From the NCBI GenBank assembly GCA_019828595.1, contig JAHQRK010000013.1:1209501-1273500 (forward strand): a stretch of DNA of 64,000 nucleotides, read 5' to 3'. The translations under genes and the position numbers were made by a program. Position 1 is the stretch's first letter; each line of letters starts with the position of its first letter. The notes under the pieces are model-generated. The model saw nothing but the letters and a program-made list of their open reading frames with translations, searched no databases and was not told the DNA's origin. Source of the stretch: Aphanomyces cochlioides. Its lineage: Eukaryota; Oomycota; Saprolegniomycetes; Saprolegniales; Verrucalvaceae. Below, piece by piece: positions 1-9,799 of this stretch.

Positions 1-265
1 GAAAAATAATATAATGTGATTGGTCAAAATATCCGGAATTCCGGATAGTGTTCATTCGCAAGTTTCAGTGGCTTGAGAACTTGACTCCGAATCAATGTTC
101 GTTCATGCTTGTTGACCGGATAAATTTTTATCCGAAAAACTTTGACCTCTACCGAATGGACACGCATGGACACGAACATTGCCCGACCAGGCTCATAGGT
201 TTAATCTTGCCGTTCACGAACACTTGCGACCATGGGAGCCAATTCTTTGAAAAATCAATTCGCTC

Positions 266-920
266 ATGAAATATTTTGGATCGATTAAAGGAGGAGCAGC
301 GCTTCGGAAGTCGTTCAACTTGCAGCCCATCATGCGAAATACTACACGCTGGTCAAGTACGTTTACGATGGTCACCAGATATATCGAAATGCACGAAGTT
401 TTGAGTTCGATGGATGTTTCAACAGCAAACAGACATGATATACCATCAAAAATGCTTACGGATGAAGAAATGCATGAGCTGCTTGAACTTCAAGCACAGT
501 TGATGATTTTTCAAGAAGTGACCAAAAAGCTTCAAGACTCTAAGTTGACGTTATTGGGTGCTCGTTGGTGCTTTGATGCAATTATGGCGAAGTTTCCAAG
601 CCTTTACGACCGCCTTCGACGTGATGCACCCATCGTTAACAACCCCAGTTTGGAATCTGGGCTAGTCAAAGTCATTGCTGGAGAGCGCTTGAGTAGTAGC
701 GAAAAGAACGAATGCCGCAAGTTTGAGCAAAATCAAACTGAAGATGTTGCACACGATGGTGAAAGTTCGTTCTTATCACCTGCTTTCAAGAAGCGCAAAA
801 CACAGTCGACAAAGTACTTGCCAGTGAAATGGGTGCCACCAACGTCAAACGAGAGTACAGAAAACGTGCACACCAAAAACAAGAAAATGCAGGCTGATAT
901 CGGGGAATCACAGGAACATG
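266..920 (+). pseudogene. hAT-family transposase fragment
   Basis: The reading frame holds a central piece of a hAT-type transposase. Around residues 20-40 is the segment RNTTRWSSTFTMVTRY, typical of hAT proteins just downstream of the first catalytic region, followed by a helical stretch (VTKKLQ, FDAIMAKFP) and a VPPTSN box that normally precedes the C-terminal dimerisation domain. The dimerisation domain is missing: the frame runs into a mariner-type insertion at 921. No N-terminal BED zinc finger or start region is recognisable upstream (1-265). The product would not be functional. Family assignment rests on remembered hAT motif order and is fairly secure; the exact subfamily is unknown. 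Confidence 0.6.
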
Positions 921-922
921 TA

Positions 923-1534
923 CTACTCTGTTTTGCAATTTTTGTCAGCAAAGATACGATCGTATACTAGACACAAGTATAAGAAATCTGTATTTAAAAA
1001 GTTAATCCACCAAACACGCTGGCTAAAGAGTCCATACGATCTTCCTCCTCAAGGCGTTCATTCATCAATTCTAAAGCCGCCATCTCGCCATCAGTCGTTT
1101 TGCTCCTGGGAATTTTAAATCTGTTGTCGCCCTCATGTTCAATTATAACCTTCATGACTCGATAAAGAGTCATGAAAGTCTTTTCCAACGTCGTCGATTC
1201 CAACGCCTTGAATGAGCTTTCAACAGCATCGACGAGTTCTTCATGGGAGCGACATGATCCCTTGAAGAACTCGTCGTCATGATCTGCCTCGAAGCAGTTC
1301 CGTTGACGCTGCGTTTCATGACTTCAAGATATAGAGCCGCACGCTAATCGTCAGTCAAATTGGCCCGTGTTTTTGTCTTCACTCGTATCTCAGTCAAATG
1401 GGAAATATAATTCACAAAAAAATACACCGTTTATCAGCTCATTGCGAGGAATCATATCCACTACTTTATTTGCCAATCAGAGCTCAGTAAACGTTTCATC
1501 TGGTCTTGCTGACAAAAATTACAAAACAGAGTAG
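923..1534 (-). mobile_element. Tc1/mariner-type deletion derivative (MITE-like)
   Basis: About 28 bp of inverted termini start with CTACTCTGTTTTG at 923 and end with the reverse complement at 1534. Both are flanked by a TA dinucleotide (921-922 and 1535-1536), the target duplication of the Tc1/mariner superfamily. The interior keeps the end of a transposase frame on the minus strand (see 994-1276), so the element is an internally deleted copy of an autonomous transposon and not an unrelated MITE. It sits in the hAT transposase relic and terminates that frame. Confidence 0.75.
994..1276 (-). pseudogene. C-terminal remnant of mariner-like transposase
   Basis: On the minus strand an open frame reads through EELVDAVESSFKALES, then TTLEKTFMTLYRVMKVI and FKIPRSK. 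This lines up with the C-terminal end of the transposase at 54534-55978 (DELIGNVLKAFEA, LNHTFLTLQSCFVETM, YKISHMAK). All catalytic residues and the DNA-binding half are gone. It lies wholly within the TIR-bounded unit 923-1534 and identifies the parent transposon family. Confidence 0.6.
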
Positions 1535-1536
1535 TA

Positions 1537-2558
1537 ACAAATTACTCTACTACAGTACTATCCACACCAGAGACCCATTATGTAATGGGAAATATCCTAG
1601 GCCAGTAGGTATTGGTGGGGAACAAGGGGAAATATCCTCTAATAGAAATAAAGGGTGCGCTCCCCTTTGAGTATGCATGTGTTTCGAAAAATTCTACCCT
1701 TGGAGACTTCGAAAAGAGCCTTTTCGTCACAGATGTCCGCATATGACTGCTGGCATCGCAATGGAACAACTCCTCCGCCAAACGCAAGCACCGAGTAGAT
1801 CATCACCCCGTGCAAATAAGAGCCCCGAATGTGACGGTGTTGAACATTTGACTCAGCTCCAGGTGAAACCTGCGTCAGCTTTGATCTCTATGTGGATAGA
1901 TAAGCATACTTGACCTAGTGAGTGGTCTTGCAGTAATTGAGGCTCGAATCAACTGAAAGTCATAGATTGTCGTCGTTGGGCTTTCGGTTACGATACGGTG
2001 GACGGGCTAATTGAGACCAGGGCCGTCGCCACGACATCTCTCCATTTCGATGGCACTACTCGATGTTTAGAGATGTTGTGGTGACGGCCCTGGTCACAGC
2101 GATATGAGGAAAGCATATAAGTGGAAAAACCCTTCATGTAGTCCAGGGAAGCATTTTGAAAGCAATTCAGGTTGTGGACTGACCTGAACAACTGACTGCA
2201 GCTACGAAAAGATTCGTGCACCATTGGATTCACGAAAAAGCATCAAGAGCTGATGCGACGCGTTGAGAATCCCAGTGCAGAGCAACATGCCAAGGATCGC
2301 TTGTCCAAGCACAGTCACGAGGATGCCTATTTAGTGGAAGCTCTGGAGCTGAACTTCGTGTTCAGAGCACAAATCTGGTGACACACTTTTACCCAAAGAC
2401 GTGTCGAGATGTCTGATGGGACTTTTATTCGTTTTCAGCAGCATTGGACGAGGGCAATGCATCTCATGATGGAGCGGAAGATTCGCCCATAGGGCCAAGC
2501 GAGAGTGATCTAGCCACAGAGTGCAAAAAATTCTCAAAAGATTGGAATATGGATCTTA
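1537..2558. other. No recognisable gene; spacer with one hairpin
   Basis: Only short frames without family motifs occur on either strand. The single clear structure is the hairpin at 2015-2095. I see no continuation of the hAT gene right of the mariner insertion. Confidence 0.5.
2015..2095. repeat. Imperfect hairpin, 27-bp arms
   Basis: GACCAGGGCCGTCGCC at 2015 is repeated in inverted orientation ending at 2095, with arms of 27 bp separated by a 27-bp loop. Arms differ at a few positions. No flanking target duplication was identified. Confidence 0.7.
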
Positions 2559-2845
2559 TCGACAAAGACGATGAAGATTAGCATGTGCAGTCGGAAAGCC
2601 ATGAAGACAGCACGCCAGATTGGCACATGCAGCTAGAAGATTAAGATTGGCTCGTGGATCCCGTCCTGAGACTTCATCGTCATCGTCGACGGAGCCCACA
2701 AGTCATTCTTAATCTTCTACTACGTAGTAGCTGTGCCAATCTGACGTGCTATCTTCACAGCTTTCCGACAGCGCAGGCTAATCTGAGACTTCGTCGTCTT
2801 TGTCGACGGGAGCCCATAAGCCAATCTTCATCTTCTAGTTGTACG
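2559..2845. repeat. Clustered inverted and direct repeat
   Basis: A block at roughly 2559-2658 (rich in GAC/GAT codons) recurs in inverted orientation at about 2696-2820. A direct copy of the segment beginning GAGACTTC(A/G)TCGTC occurs at about 2672 and 2782. The three related units form an imperfect fold-back of about 260 bp, directly upstream of the START-like pseudogene. Confidence 0.55.
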
Positions 2846-2849
2846 CGCT

Positions 2850-3006
2850 GCTGACATGGCTTTCGATGCGCTGCCTTGTGAAATTGTAAGAACATGCGGG
2901 GAATTATGCACGCTGGACATCGCTATGGACGCCAGTCCCTGACGACTTTTTTAGCACACCGCCGCTCTCGCCCGACAAGATTGAAGAGCTCCGAGCAATT
3001 GGTTAC
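2850..3006 (+). pseudogene. START-like family gene, 5' piece (split by Gypsy-1)
   Basis: A frame ending in PLSPDKIEELRAIGY runs exactly to the left Gypsy-1 LTR, and after removal of the retrotransposon and one copy of the GTTAC duplication it continues as KAQRDLVKL at 8915. A possible start, ATGGCTTTCGATGCG, lies at about 2857, but one frameshift is needed between it and the conserved segment. The assignment depends on the 3' piece (8910-9710). Oomycete members of this family often carry a START-like domain plus a FYVE-like finger; no finger is seen here. Confidence 0.5.
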
Positions 3007-3243
3007 TGATGTGCGCCAGCCGCCCTTGCGGTATGATATGCATGAAGTGTGTGTGCATCGATCGTCATTGTTCGGTTTCTGATCCATATCGAAGGATTAC
3101 GAAGGGTTGCGACCCTTCGTGGCGACCTTTCGGGATGAATATAACCAATAATGCCAGTTTACTGTTTACTCTGAACTGCGTACAGCTCTAGGTGGCTGTG
3201 AGATCGAGGCGTGTGAGGCCACGATCTGCGAGTATTCACATCA
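3007..3243 (+). repeat. 5' LTR of Gypsy-1
   Basis: The 237-bp terminal repeat has TG...CA ends within the inverted hexamers TGATGT/ACATCA. I found no difference from the 3' copy. Confidence 0.95.
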
Positions 3244-3282
3244 ATAAATTTATTAGTTAAGTCAGTAGTCCCGCAGACTACG

Positions 3283-6200
3283 GTGAACTCACGATCAATG
3301 GAAGATACCGGAGATCAAATGTCTGATCGGACGCTGCCGCCTGGGCGGTATTACAACGAGCAAGATTTGGAACCTGCCAGCATCCAAGCAAGACGCGCGG
3401 AGTTGGATGGCCTGGTGTATGATGATGATACCGCGGTCATGGATGTGTCTGGTATGGAGACCGTACCGCATGTGCACGATGGTGTATACACTGTCCCAAG
3501 TGTTCCTGCAATGGCCCCGGGTTATGTGATGGCACCTGGTGCCGAGCCACGCACTGCTGTTGTCTGTCAAGTGCAGTGCGTGGCTCGGCACCAGGTGCCA
3601 TCACATAACCGATCAGTCTGTTTTGCACCAAGAAGTTCATCATCACTATCTTATGCCTAATCCAGTGATTACCGGGGAACGGAACGTTCAAGAGGAACAA
3701 ATTATGGTCCAGGCAGTCGAATTAGCAAGAAGAACGGCTGAATCTGAGAGCATGATAAAAGCGGGCCACGCGCTAGAAGAACAGCTGCGCCAGACGCGCA
3801 GCGAACACGAGGCCCAAGCAATGAAGGCAGAACAGCTAGCGACACAGATGCGAGAAGCATTTGTGCGTGAGCAGGTTGCCAAGCTCGAGGTCAGAAAGAT
3901 GGCTGGGCTGAAAGAACGAATGGAAGTGGACTTGCAAGCTCTGCAAAAGCGCGACATCGAACGAGAAGCTGCACTGGAACGTGAAAGAGTTGCTTGGTCG
4001 GAACGATTGCGATCGATTGCGGCCCCCGTGAATGTTGTACAACAACCAGTACCACCAAGTGGAATGCGTCAGTCGGCCGTGCCGATGTTGAGTGGTTTTT
4101 CAGCGCCAAAGGCGCCGAGATACACGGGTTACACTATTGAAGCGCGTCGGACGTTTGCTCGCCAGTATGTGGAGTACATGAATGAATATGCTCATGTGGC
4201 CGTGTCAATTGGCATCAAGATTGGGATCAGACCGATTCGGACCTGTATTGATGCAAAGGCAAAGCAGTTTGCGGCTATGATGCATCTAAACAAGGCGCCA
4301 GACGATGTTTCGAATGCTGAGTGGAATAAGTATTTCGAGGACGCCCTGAACCACCATGGTCCTGACTATGGAGACTTGGAAGCAAAGATTCGCTCGTCTG
4401 TGATCATGGACGAGAGAGAGTTGGATCCCGATCGTTGCTTTGACAAATGGGTATACAGCTATTGGAATCTCCTGGAAAAAAACAGCATGATGTCATTCCA
4501 TTCGCGGCATCCGAAGAACGTTGTCAAGGCATTGCTTGAAGGTATTCGACCAGCCGCTTTGAGAGCAGTCGTCAAGAGTCGGTTGGAGTTGGACCAAAAG
4601 CATTTGAGGAACTCTGTGTTGCAATTTATGGCGTACGTCAAGACCAAGCTCGTTGCGCATCTCGAATTTGTCAGGGCTACCAAGGCCAGTGGCATTGTGA
4701 AAATTCCTGATGACGATAAACAGCCCAAGAAGCAAAAATCTCTGAAAAACAAGGCATCCGCGGGTGGTTCAAGTGGAGAAAAGCGAGACCAGAAGCCCAA
4801 ACGGACCCCAAAGTGCTGGGCGTGCGGCAAGGATCATCGCTTGAAAGACTGTGTCGAAACCTCCGAAGCCAACAAGAAAGCCATTGCAGAAAAAAAGGTG
4901 GAAGAGTGGCGATCAAAAGATGGCAAGGCGGAGACGAAATCAAAACAGAAAGCATTACGCTGGCCACAGCAGGAGCCCGCGAATGGGAGTTGCTGGGCTT
5001 TAATTCCAGAAAGTGGAATTGAGACCCCTATTGAAGCCTTGGTGGACTCTGGAAGCGATGCTGGAATGATTATTTCCAGTGGCTTGCTTGACTTGATTGA
5101 ACAGTCAAGCGAACTTGACCTTGCCGTGGACGAATTGAAGACACCTCAGCTGATGGAAGGCTTCGGCAAGGTCCCAATTGAATTGTCCATGCATGTAGTG
5201 CTTCCGCGTATCGTTTTGTGGATCGGTGAAGAATCAGTTCTGTTGCGTGCCGTGAGCGCGTGGGTCGACCACACCGACCAGTCTGTTTCAGCAACGATAG
5301 GTCGCCCAATCATGCAGGTATTGGGCTATTCTACGATGGAGCTCCTGCGGAATGCTGCACTGTCAAAGAAGGAGTTCGACGTTGGAAATTTGTCAGTTTT
5401 CGATCATGTAGGATCGGCAGTGAACAGGGCGCTTCGAATCTGTTGGGCTCGAATTGCTGCCGAATCGTCAGAAGTTGAGTCTGATGGTGAGGATGACGAT
5501 GCAGACCTGTCTATCGATGAATGTTTGGCGTTGAAACTTCGAGAAGCGCAAGACAAAGGGTTGAGCGAAGACGGGACGGCCCGGCTAAAAGAAATGCTGT
5601 TCAAATTCCGAGATGTATTTCGTGTGTCGTTCCAACAAGACCCACCGGTGGACGTTGCGCCGTTAGAAGTGCGATTCAAGCCCGATGCAATTCCGTCTAC
5701 GTGCAAGGCGAGGCGATACTCCCCGATCCAGACTGAATTTTTGCGCAAACATCTTGCCGAAATCGTGGATGCAAAATTGGGACAGCGTTCCAACAGGTCG
5801 CGGTGGTCGTCACCTCCGCGTATTGTGCCGAAGAAGGATGGGACGCTGCGAATGACAGTCGATACGCGCGGCCCAAACTCCCAGACAGAACCAATGCACT
5901 GGCCTATGCCTGTTCTGGAAGTCGTTATGGCTCGTCTGGCTGGGAAGAAGTGCTTCTTTGCACTCGACTGGTTCAAGGGTTATTGGCAACTACCCTTACA
6001 TCCAAACTCGAGAGAAGCTTATACTATAATGGGGGTCGATGAGATGGTCGAGCCTAATCGCGTCCTTATGGGCCAAACTGACGCTGTGGCGTATTGTCAA
6101 TCGGTGGCACAGACTGTCTACGGTGAGAAGTATGGTCGTGGTATTGAAGCTTGGCTCGACGATGCTCTTGGAAGCGCGTCCGACGAGTCAGAGTTACTGG

Positions 6201-6565
6201 TTTTGCTGAATTGGTTGCTGCAGCGATGCCTCAAGTTTGGGCTGAAATTGAACCCAATGAAATGTGAATTTTTCACGACCAAGGTGGTATGGTGTGGGAA
6301 GCATATCTCGGCCGACGGCATTGGCCATGATCCTCTGCGCTTGGCCGGTTTACGAGATTTGGGCACCCCCTCCACTGCTCAAGATCTTCAGCAGTTTGTG
6401 GGCGCCCTAAATTGGATGCGACAGTCAATCCCAAAATTTTCAGAGTTGGTGGCACCGCTTGCATCGCTGTTAGAAGAAATTTACAAAGCTGCAGGGACGC
6501 GCAAAAAAGATCGCTTGACTCGATCTTTGTTGGTGATCACAGATGGCAGAGTATCCACGATGTAG
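3283..6565 (+). pseudogene. Gypsy-1 gag-protease-reverse transcriptase
   Basis: A short frame (3283-3660) starts gag; a second frame (3539-6565, 1008 codons) holds the rest, the two being separated by a hairpin at 3520-3610. In order: coiled-coil rich gag (about residues 60-180 of the long frame), gag core, zinc knuckle CWACGKDHRLKDC (CX2CX3HX4C, near nt 4813), protease box VDSGSDAG (near 5042), and reverse transcriptase from about 5650 with SRWSSPPRIVPKKDG, FFALDWFKGYWQLPL and the catalytic box WLDD near 6151 in place of the usual YxDD. A tryptophan at this position is, as I remember, common in oomycete Gypsy elements. The frame is lost near 6500-6565, before RNase H. Gag and pol are otherwise one long frame. 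Confidence 0.88.
3520..3610. repeat. Perfect 38-bp-arm hairpin inside gag
   Basis: GGTTATGTGATGGCACC at 3520 begins a 38-bp arm (3520-3557) that is repeated exactly in inverted orientation at 3573-3610, with a 15-bp loop. It coincides with the junction between two gag reading frames, so it probably arose as a snap-back inverted duplication and shifted the frame. Confidence 0.9.
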
Positions 6566-8657
6566 CTTTTGCATCGTGCAAGACCGCCTTGGATTCTTTG
6601 GCGACACTGGCCCACCCCGATCCTGACAAAGTATTCTGTTTGTATACTGATGCGAGCCAAGACCATTGGGGTTCGGTGCTTACACAGATCCCAGACGGGC
6701 AAGTGGGCCTCCCTGTTGCCGACCAAGACCACAAACCGCTTGCGCTGGTCAACGATCGAGAAGGAAGCATTTGCAATTGTGCACTCTTGCAAGCGTTTAG
6801 ACTATTTGTTGCAGCGTCCGGGTGGGTTTGTTATCTTTACCGATCACCGAAATTTGAAGTTCATCTTCGGTACCGACCCGGTCATTGCCCAGCCACGATA
6901 TCTGACTGACAAGCTTGCGCGGTGGGCTGTTATTTTATCAGGGTTTACTTACACTATTCGGCACGTTACGGGCGATGACAATGTTTAGGGTGATTTGCTC
7001 TCAAGGTGGGGTGCATCCGATAGCGCGGCAAGTGCACCTGTGTGGCATGACGACAATGTTGATTCGGAGAGGGTGTTAGCCCGTGCCGCTCGTTTGGCGC
7101 GTTTGCCTCTTCCGATCCAATCTCCTCTTTCCACGGATTTTGTGTGGCCAACATTTGAGACAATACGTGCTGTACAAGAAAATTGGCCCCGCGACCTTAC
7201 CAAATTAGCGTCCAAATTGGTCTTGGATGCGCGCCGCAATGTTTATCTACTTGAAGGAAAAATTTGGATTCCATCGGGGGACTTGGATCTTCAATTGTCG
7301 CTCTTAGTTATTTCCCATGCGGGCACAATGGGTCATATGGGCGGAAAGGCGACTGCCATGGCACTGAAGGATGTATTTTATTGGTCTGGCATGGACGAAG
7401 ATGTCAAGATGTTCGTCAAGAATTGCTTACAATGCATGTGCATCGATGGTGAAATGGTTCCGAGACCAATGGGCGAAGCCTTGCACGCGGTAGAGCCCAA
7501 TCAACTTATCCATTGCGATTTCTTTACTATTCCCGGAGGATACGTGCATGTCCTTGTCGATGATGCCTCCAGATTCTGTCAACTAACTTGGCATGATGGC
7601 TGCAAGGCCGTGGATGCGGTCGAATCGATGCAGCAATGGTTTGCGACCTTCGGCATTGTGCGAAATTGGATGTCTGATCAAGGACCACATTTCAAAAATG
7701 AAATTATGTTCGAGCTCAGACGAATATATGGAGCGGCGCATAAATTTACGCCGGCGTACTATCCCTGGGTGAATGGTTCCGTTGAAGTGATGATGCGTAG
7801 TCTACGCAAGACATTAAGGACGATGTTGACGGAGCTCAAGCGCGACGCCAACGAGGCGCATGTTTTGCTTCCCGTTGTCCAGCATGCTATAAACAACACG
7901 CCCAGTGATACTCTTGGTGGTTTAGCTCCGATCACGGCAATGATGCAACGACCACCCGAAAATGCGTTGTCGGCATATTTGGCGCATGGCAAGGTCGAAG
8001 AAATTGATTCCGAGACGCTGAAGGAATGGCAGGCAAAATTGTGGAACGAACTTGCCATTGCGCGTGACCAACTGCATCGCGTTCTCTAAAAAAATGCAGA
8101 GAAAAAGCGTGCCAAAGAACGTGACAGAAGAAACAAGGACGGTGCTAAACTCTTACGATATCGCCACCTAGAGGTGGGTGATTACGTTCTGGTTGGAAAA
8201 GTATCTGCTATGGATAAATCAAAGCTACATGTATCTTGGCTTGGACCGCGGCGAATTATCAAGTCGTATTCAGACTGGTTATTTGATGTAGAAGACCTCT
8301 GAGATGGTACAAAGTCACAGCACCATGCGAGCCGGCTCAAGCATTATGCGGCGAAAGAAGCGGATGTGACACAAAACTTGCTTGATCACATCGCTTATGT
8401 GGAAGGCGGACATATTGACATATTGTGTTGAAGAGCTTCGTGAATGCAAATTTGACAAAGTGCTCAAGCGGTGGGTCATTTTGGTCAAGTGGCGTGGTCT
8501 AGAAGAAATTGAAAATACGTGGGAACCCGTGGAGAATTTACTGGAAGACGTTCCCAGTGCGGTTAAGGCATTTGTGTCCCACACTAAAGCGAAGTCTGCA
8601 AATACGCGTGCAATAATGGCGGCTGTGGCTGCATTGTCAAGTGGCACACACGCGTAG
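6500..8657 (+). pseudogene. Gypsy-1 RNase H-integrase-chromodomain
   Basis: RNase H begins in one frame (FCLYTDASQDHWGS, about 6640) and continues in another (STIEKEAFAIVHSCKRLDY, about 6750), then meets a TAG at 6986-6988 inside NV*GDLLSRWG. The integrase frame (6995-8089) has the HHCC zinc module (SHAGTMGHMG ... CLQCMC) and DDE core residues in IHCDFF, SDQGPHF and NGSVEVM. After a TAA at 8087-8089 the same frame continues through HLEVGDYVLVGK to a TGA at 8300-8302. Near 8424 it shifts once more into a chromodomain (CKFDKVLKRWVILVKWRGL, WEPVENL). Three stops and about three frameshifts make this copy non-coding, though every domain is present. The chromodomain suggests chromatin-directed integration. 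Confidence 0.88.
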
Positions 8658-8672
8658 CCACTTTGGGGGCGC

Positions 8673-8909
8673 TGATGTGCGCCAGCCGCCCTTGCGGTAT
8701 GATATGCATGAAGTGTGTGTGCATCGATCGTCATTGTTCGGTTTCTGATCCATATCGAAGGATTACGAAGGGTTGCGACCCTTCGTGGCGACCTTTCGGG
8801 ATGAATATAACCAATAATGCCAGTTTACTGTTTACTCTGAACTGCGTACAGCTCTAGGTGGCTGTGAGATCGAGGCGTGTGAGGCCACGATCTGCGAGTA
8901 TTCACATCA
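8673..8909 (+). repeat. 3' LTR of Gypsy-1
   Basis: This LTR is identical to 3007-3243 by eye and is followed immediately by GTTAC, the second copy of the target duplication. Confidence 0.95.
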
Positions 8910-9710
8910 GTTACAAAGCTCAACGCGACTTGGTGAAGCTGTCATGAATCTCCAAGTGACTTACGCGTGTGTCTAGCTCGAGTACACCAAACTCACGGGT
9001 GGGCCAGTCGAGTGGACGCTCCGCACCAACGATGACAAGGTTCAAGTGTACACTGCCCGCGAAGGAAACTTGCCGCTCTTCCTCAGTAGCGACTGAGATC
9101 GAGTCGACGCTGGACGAAGTACGAGCCATCTTCACAGCACCCACGACATCCGACGTCCGTCGAGACGACGCCGCGTACTTCCCAGACGTCCTCGATGAAG
9201 TTCGACTCTACACATTGTCAACGCCGACGGAAGAGATCGACCGCACCACCTTTCGTCCGTCAGTTGGACCGTCATGCGATCGCCTCTTCAAGGACTTATT
9301 GTGCGATATCGAGACTTCTGCAGTATTGAGGTACTCTCCATTGATGCAACCGATTGCTTATGTCCTCTTGGTAGCATCTTGAGGACGCCGAAATCGATGG
9401 CAAGAAGGCATGGATTCGAGCTTGCAAGTCCATAGTCCTTCCAGCTTGCCCTGATCTTGAAAAGAAGTATGGCATCATCCGCGCTGAGTTTATCCATTCT
9501 GGGTTCATCTACATGGAGACCGACAGGCCTGGTATCCTGCGCGTGACGGAACTTGAGCACTTTTCTCCGAATGGGCGAGTGACTGGCGACGTGATCGGCG
9601 CGATGCTCATGACGAGTTTTGCCGAAAGTCAGTACAATTCCATGAACTCGATGCAAACCAACGTCTATGGAACCAAGCAAAGAATCAAGACAATCCGCCG
9701 CAGCGATTGA
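8910..9710 (+). pseudogene. START-like family gene, 3' piece
   Basis: Conserved segments occur in changing frames: LEYTKLTGGPVEWTL and VQVYTAREGNLPLFL near 8975-9085, then STLDEVRAIFTAPTTSDV, AAYFPDVLDEVRLYTL (about 9100-9215), IVRYRDFC (about 9300), and finally an open frame AWIRACKSIVLPACPDLEKK, IIRAEFIHSGFIYMETDRPG, ILRVTELEHF (about 9395-9560). This series matches my memory of oomycete START-like lipid-binding proteins, in which the blocks YFPDxxDxxxLYTL, RDFC and CPDLExxxGxxRA recur. At least two frameshifts and a Gypsy-1 insertion make it a pseudogene. The family is inferred from motif memory and was not confirmed by alignment. Confidence 0.6.
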
Positions 9711-9799
9711 CGTTCAAGGGTTCTTGAGCTGAGCCTAGGTAACAAGGAAAGGCGGTCAATTTATGAAAAGAACTGCTGGAGTAAAGGAAAAAATATGTA

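Larger units (their letters stand above)
3007..8909 (+). mobile_element. Ty3/Gypsy LTR retrotransposon (Gypsy-1)
   Basis: A 5,903-bp element bounded by two identical 237-bp LTRs (3007-3243 and 8673-8909) that begin TGATGT and end ACATCA. The 5-bp direct repeat GTTAC flanks it (3002-3006 and 8910-8914). Internal order is gag with zinc knuckle, aspartic protease, reverse transcriptase, RNase H, integrase and chromodomain, which defines a Ty3/Gypsy element of chromovirus-like organisation. A purine-rich stretch (CTTTGGGGGCGC) just before 8673 may be the polypurine tract; no clear tRNA primer site was found after 3243. The insertion disrupts a START-like gene. Identical LTRs imply a recent insertion although the coding region is broken. 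Confidence 0.93.

Noticed and set aside
5404..5976. 190-codon minus-strand frame inside Gypsy-1
   Set aside because: Antisense to the conserved protease-reverse transcriptase region; no motif.
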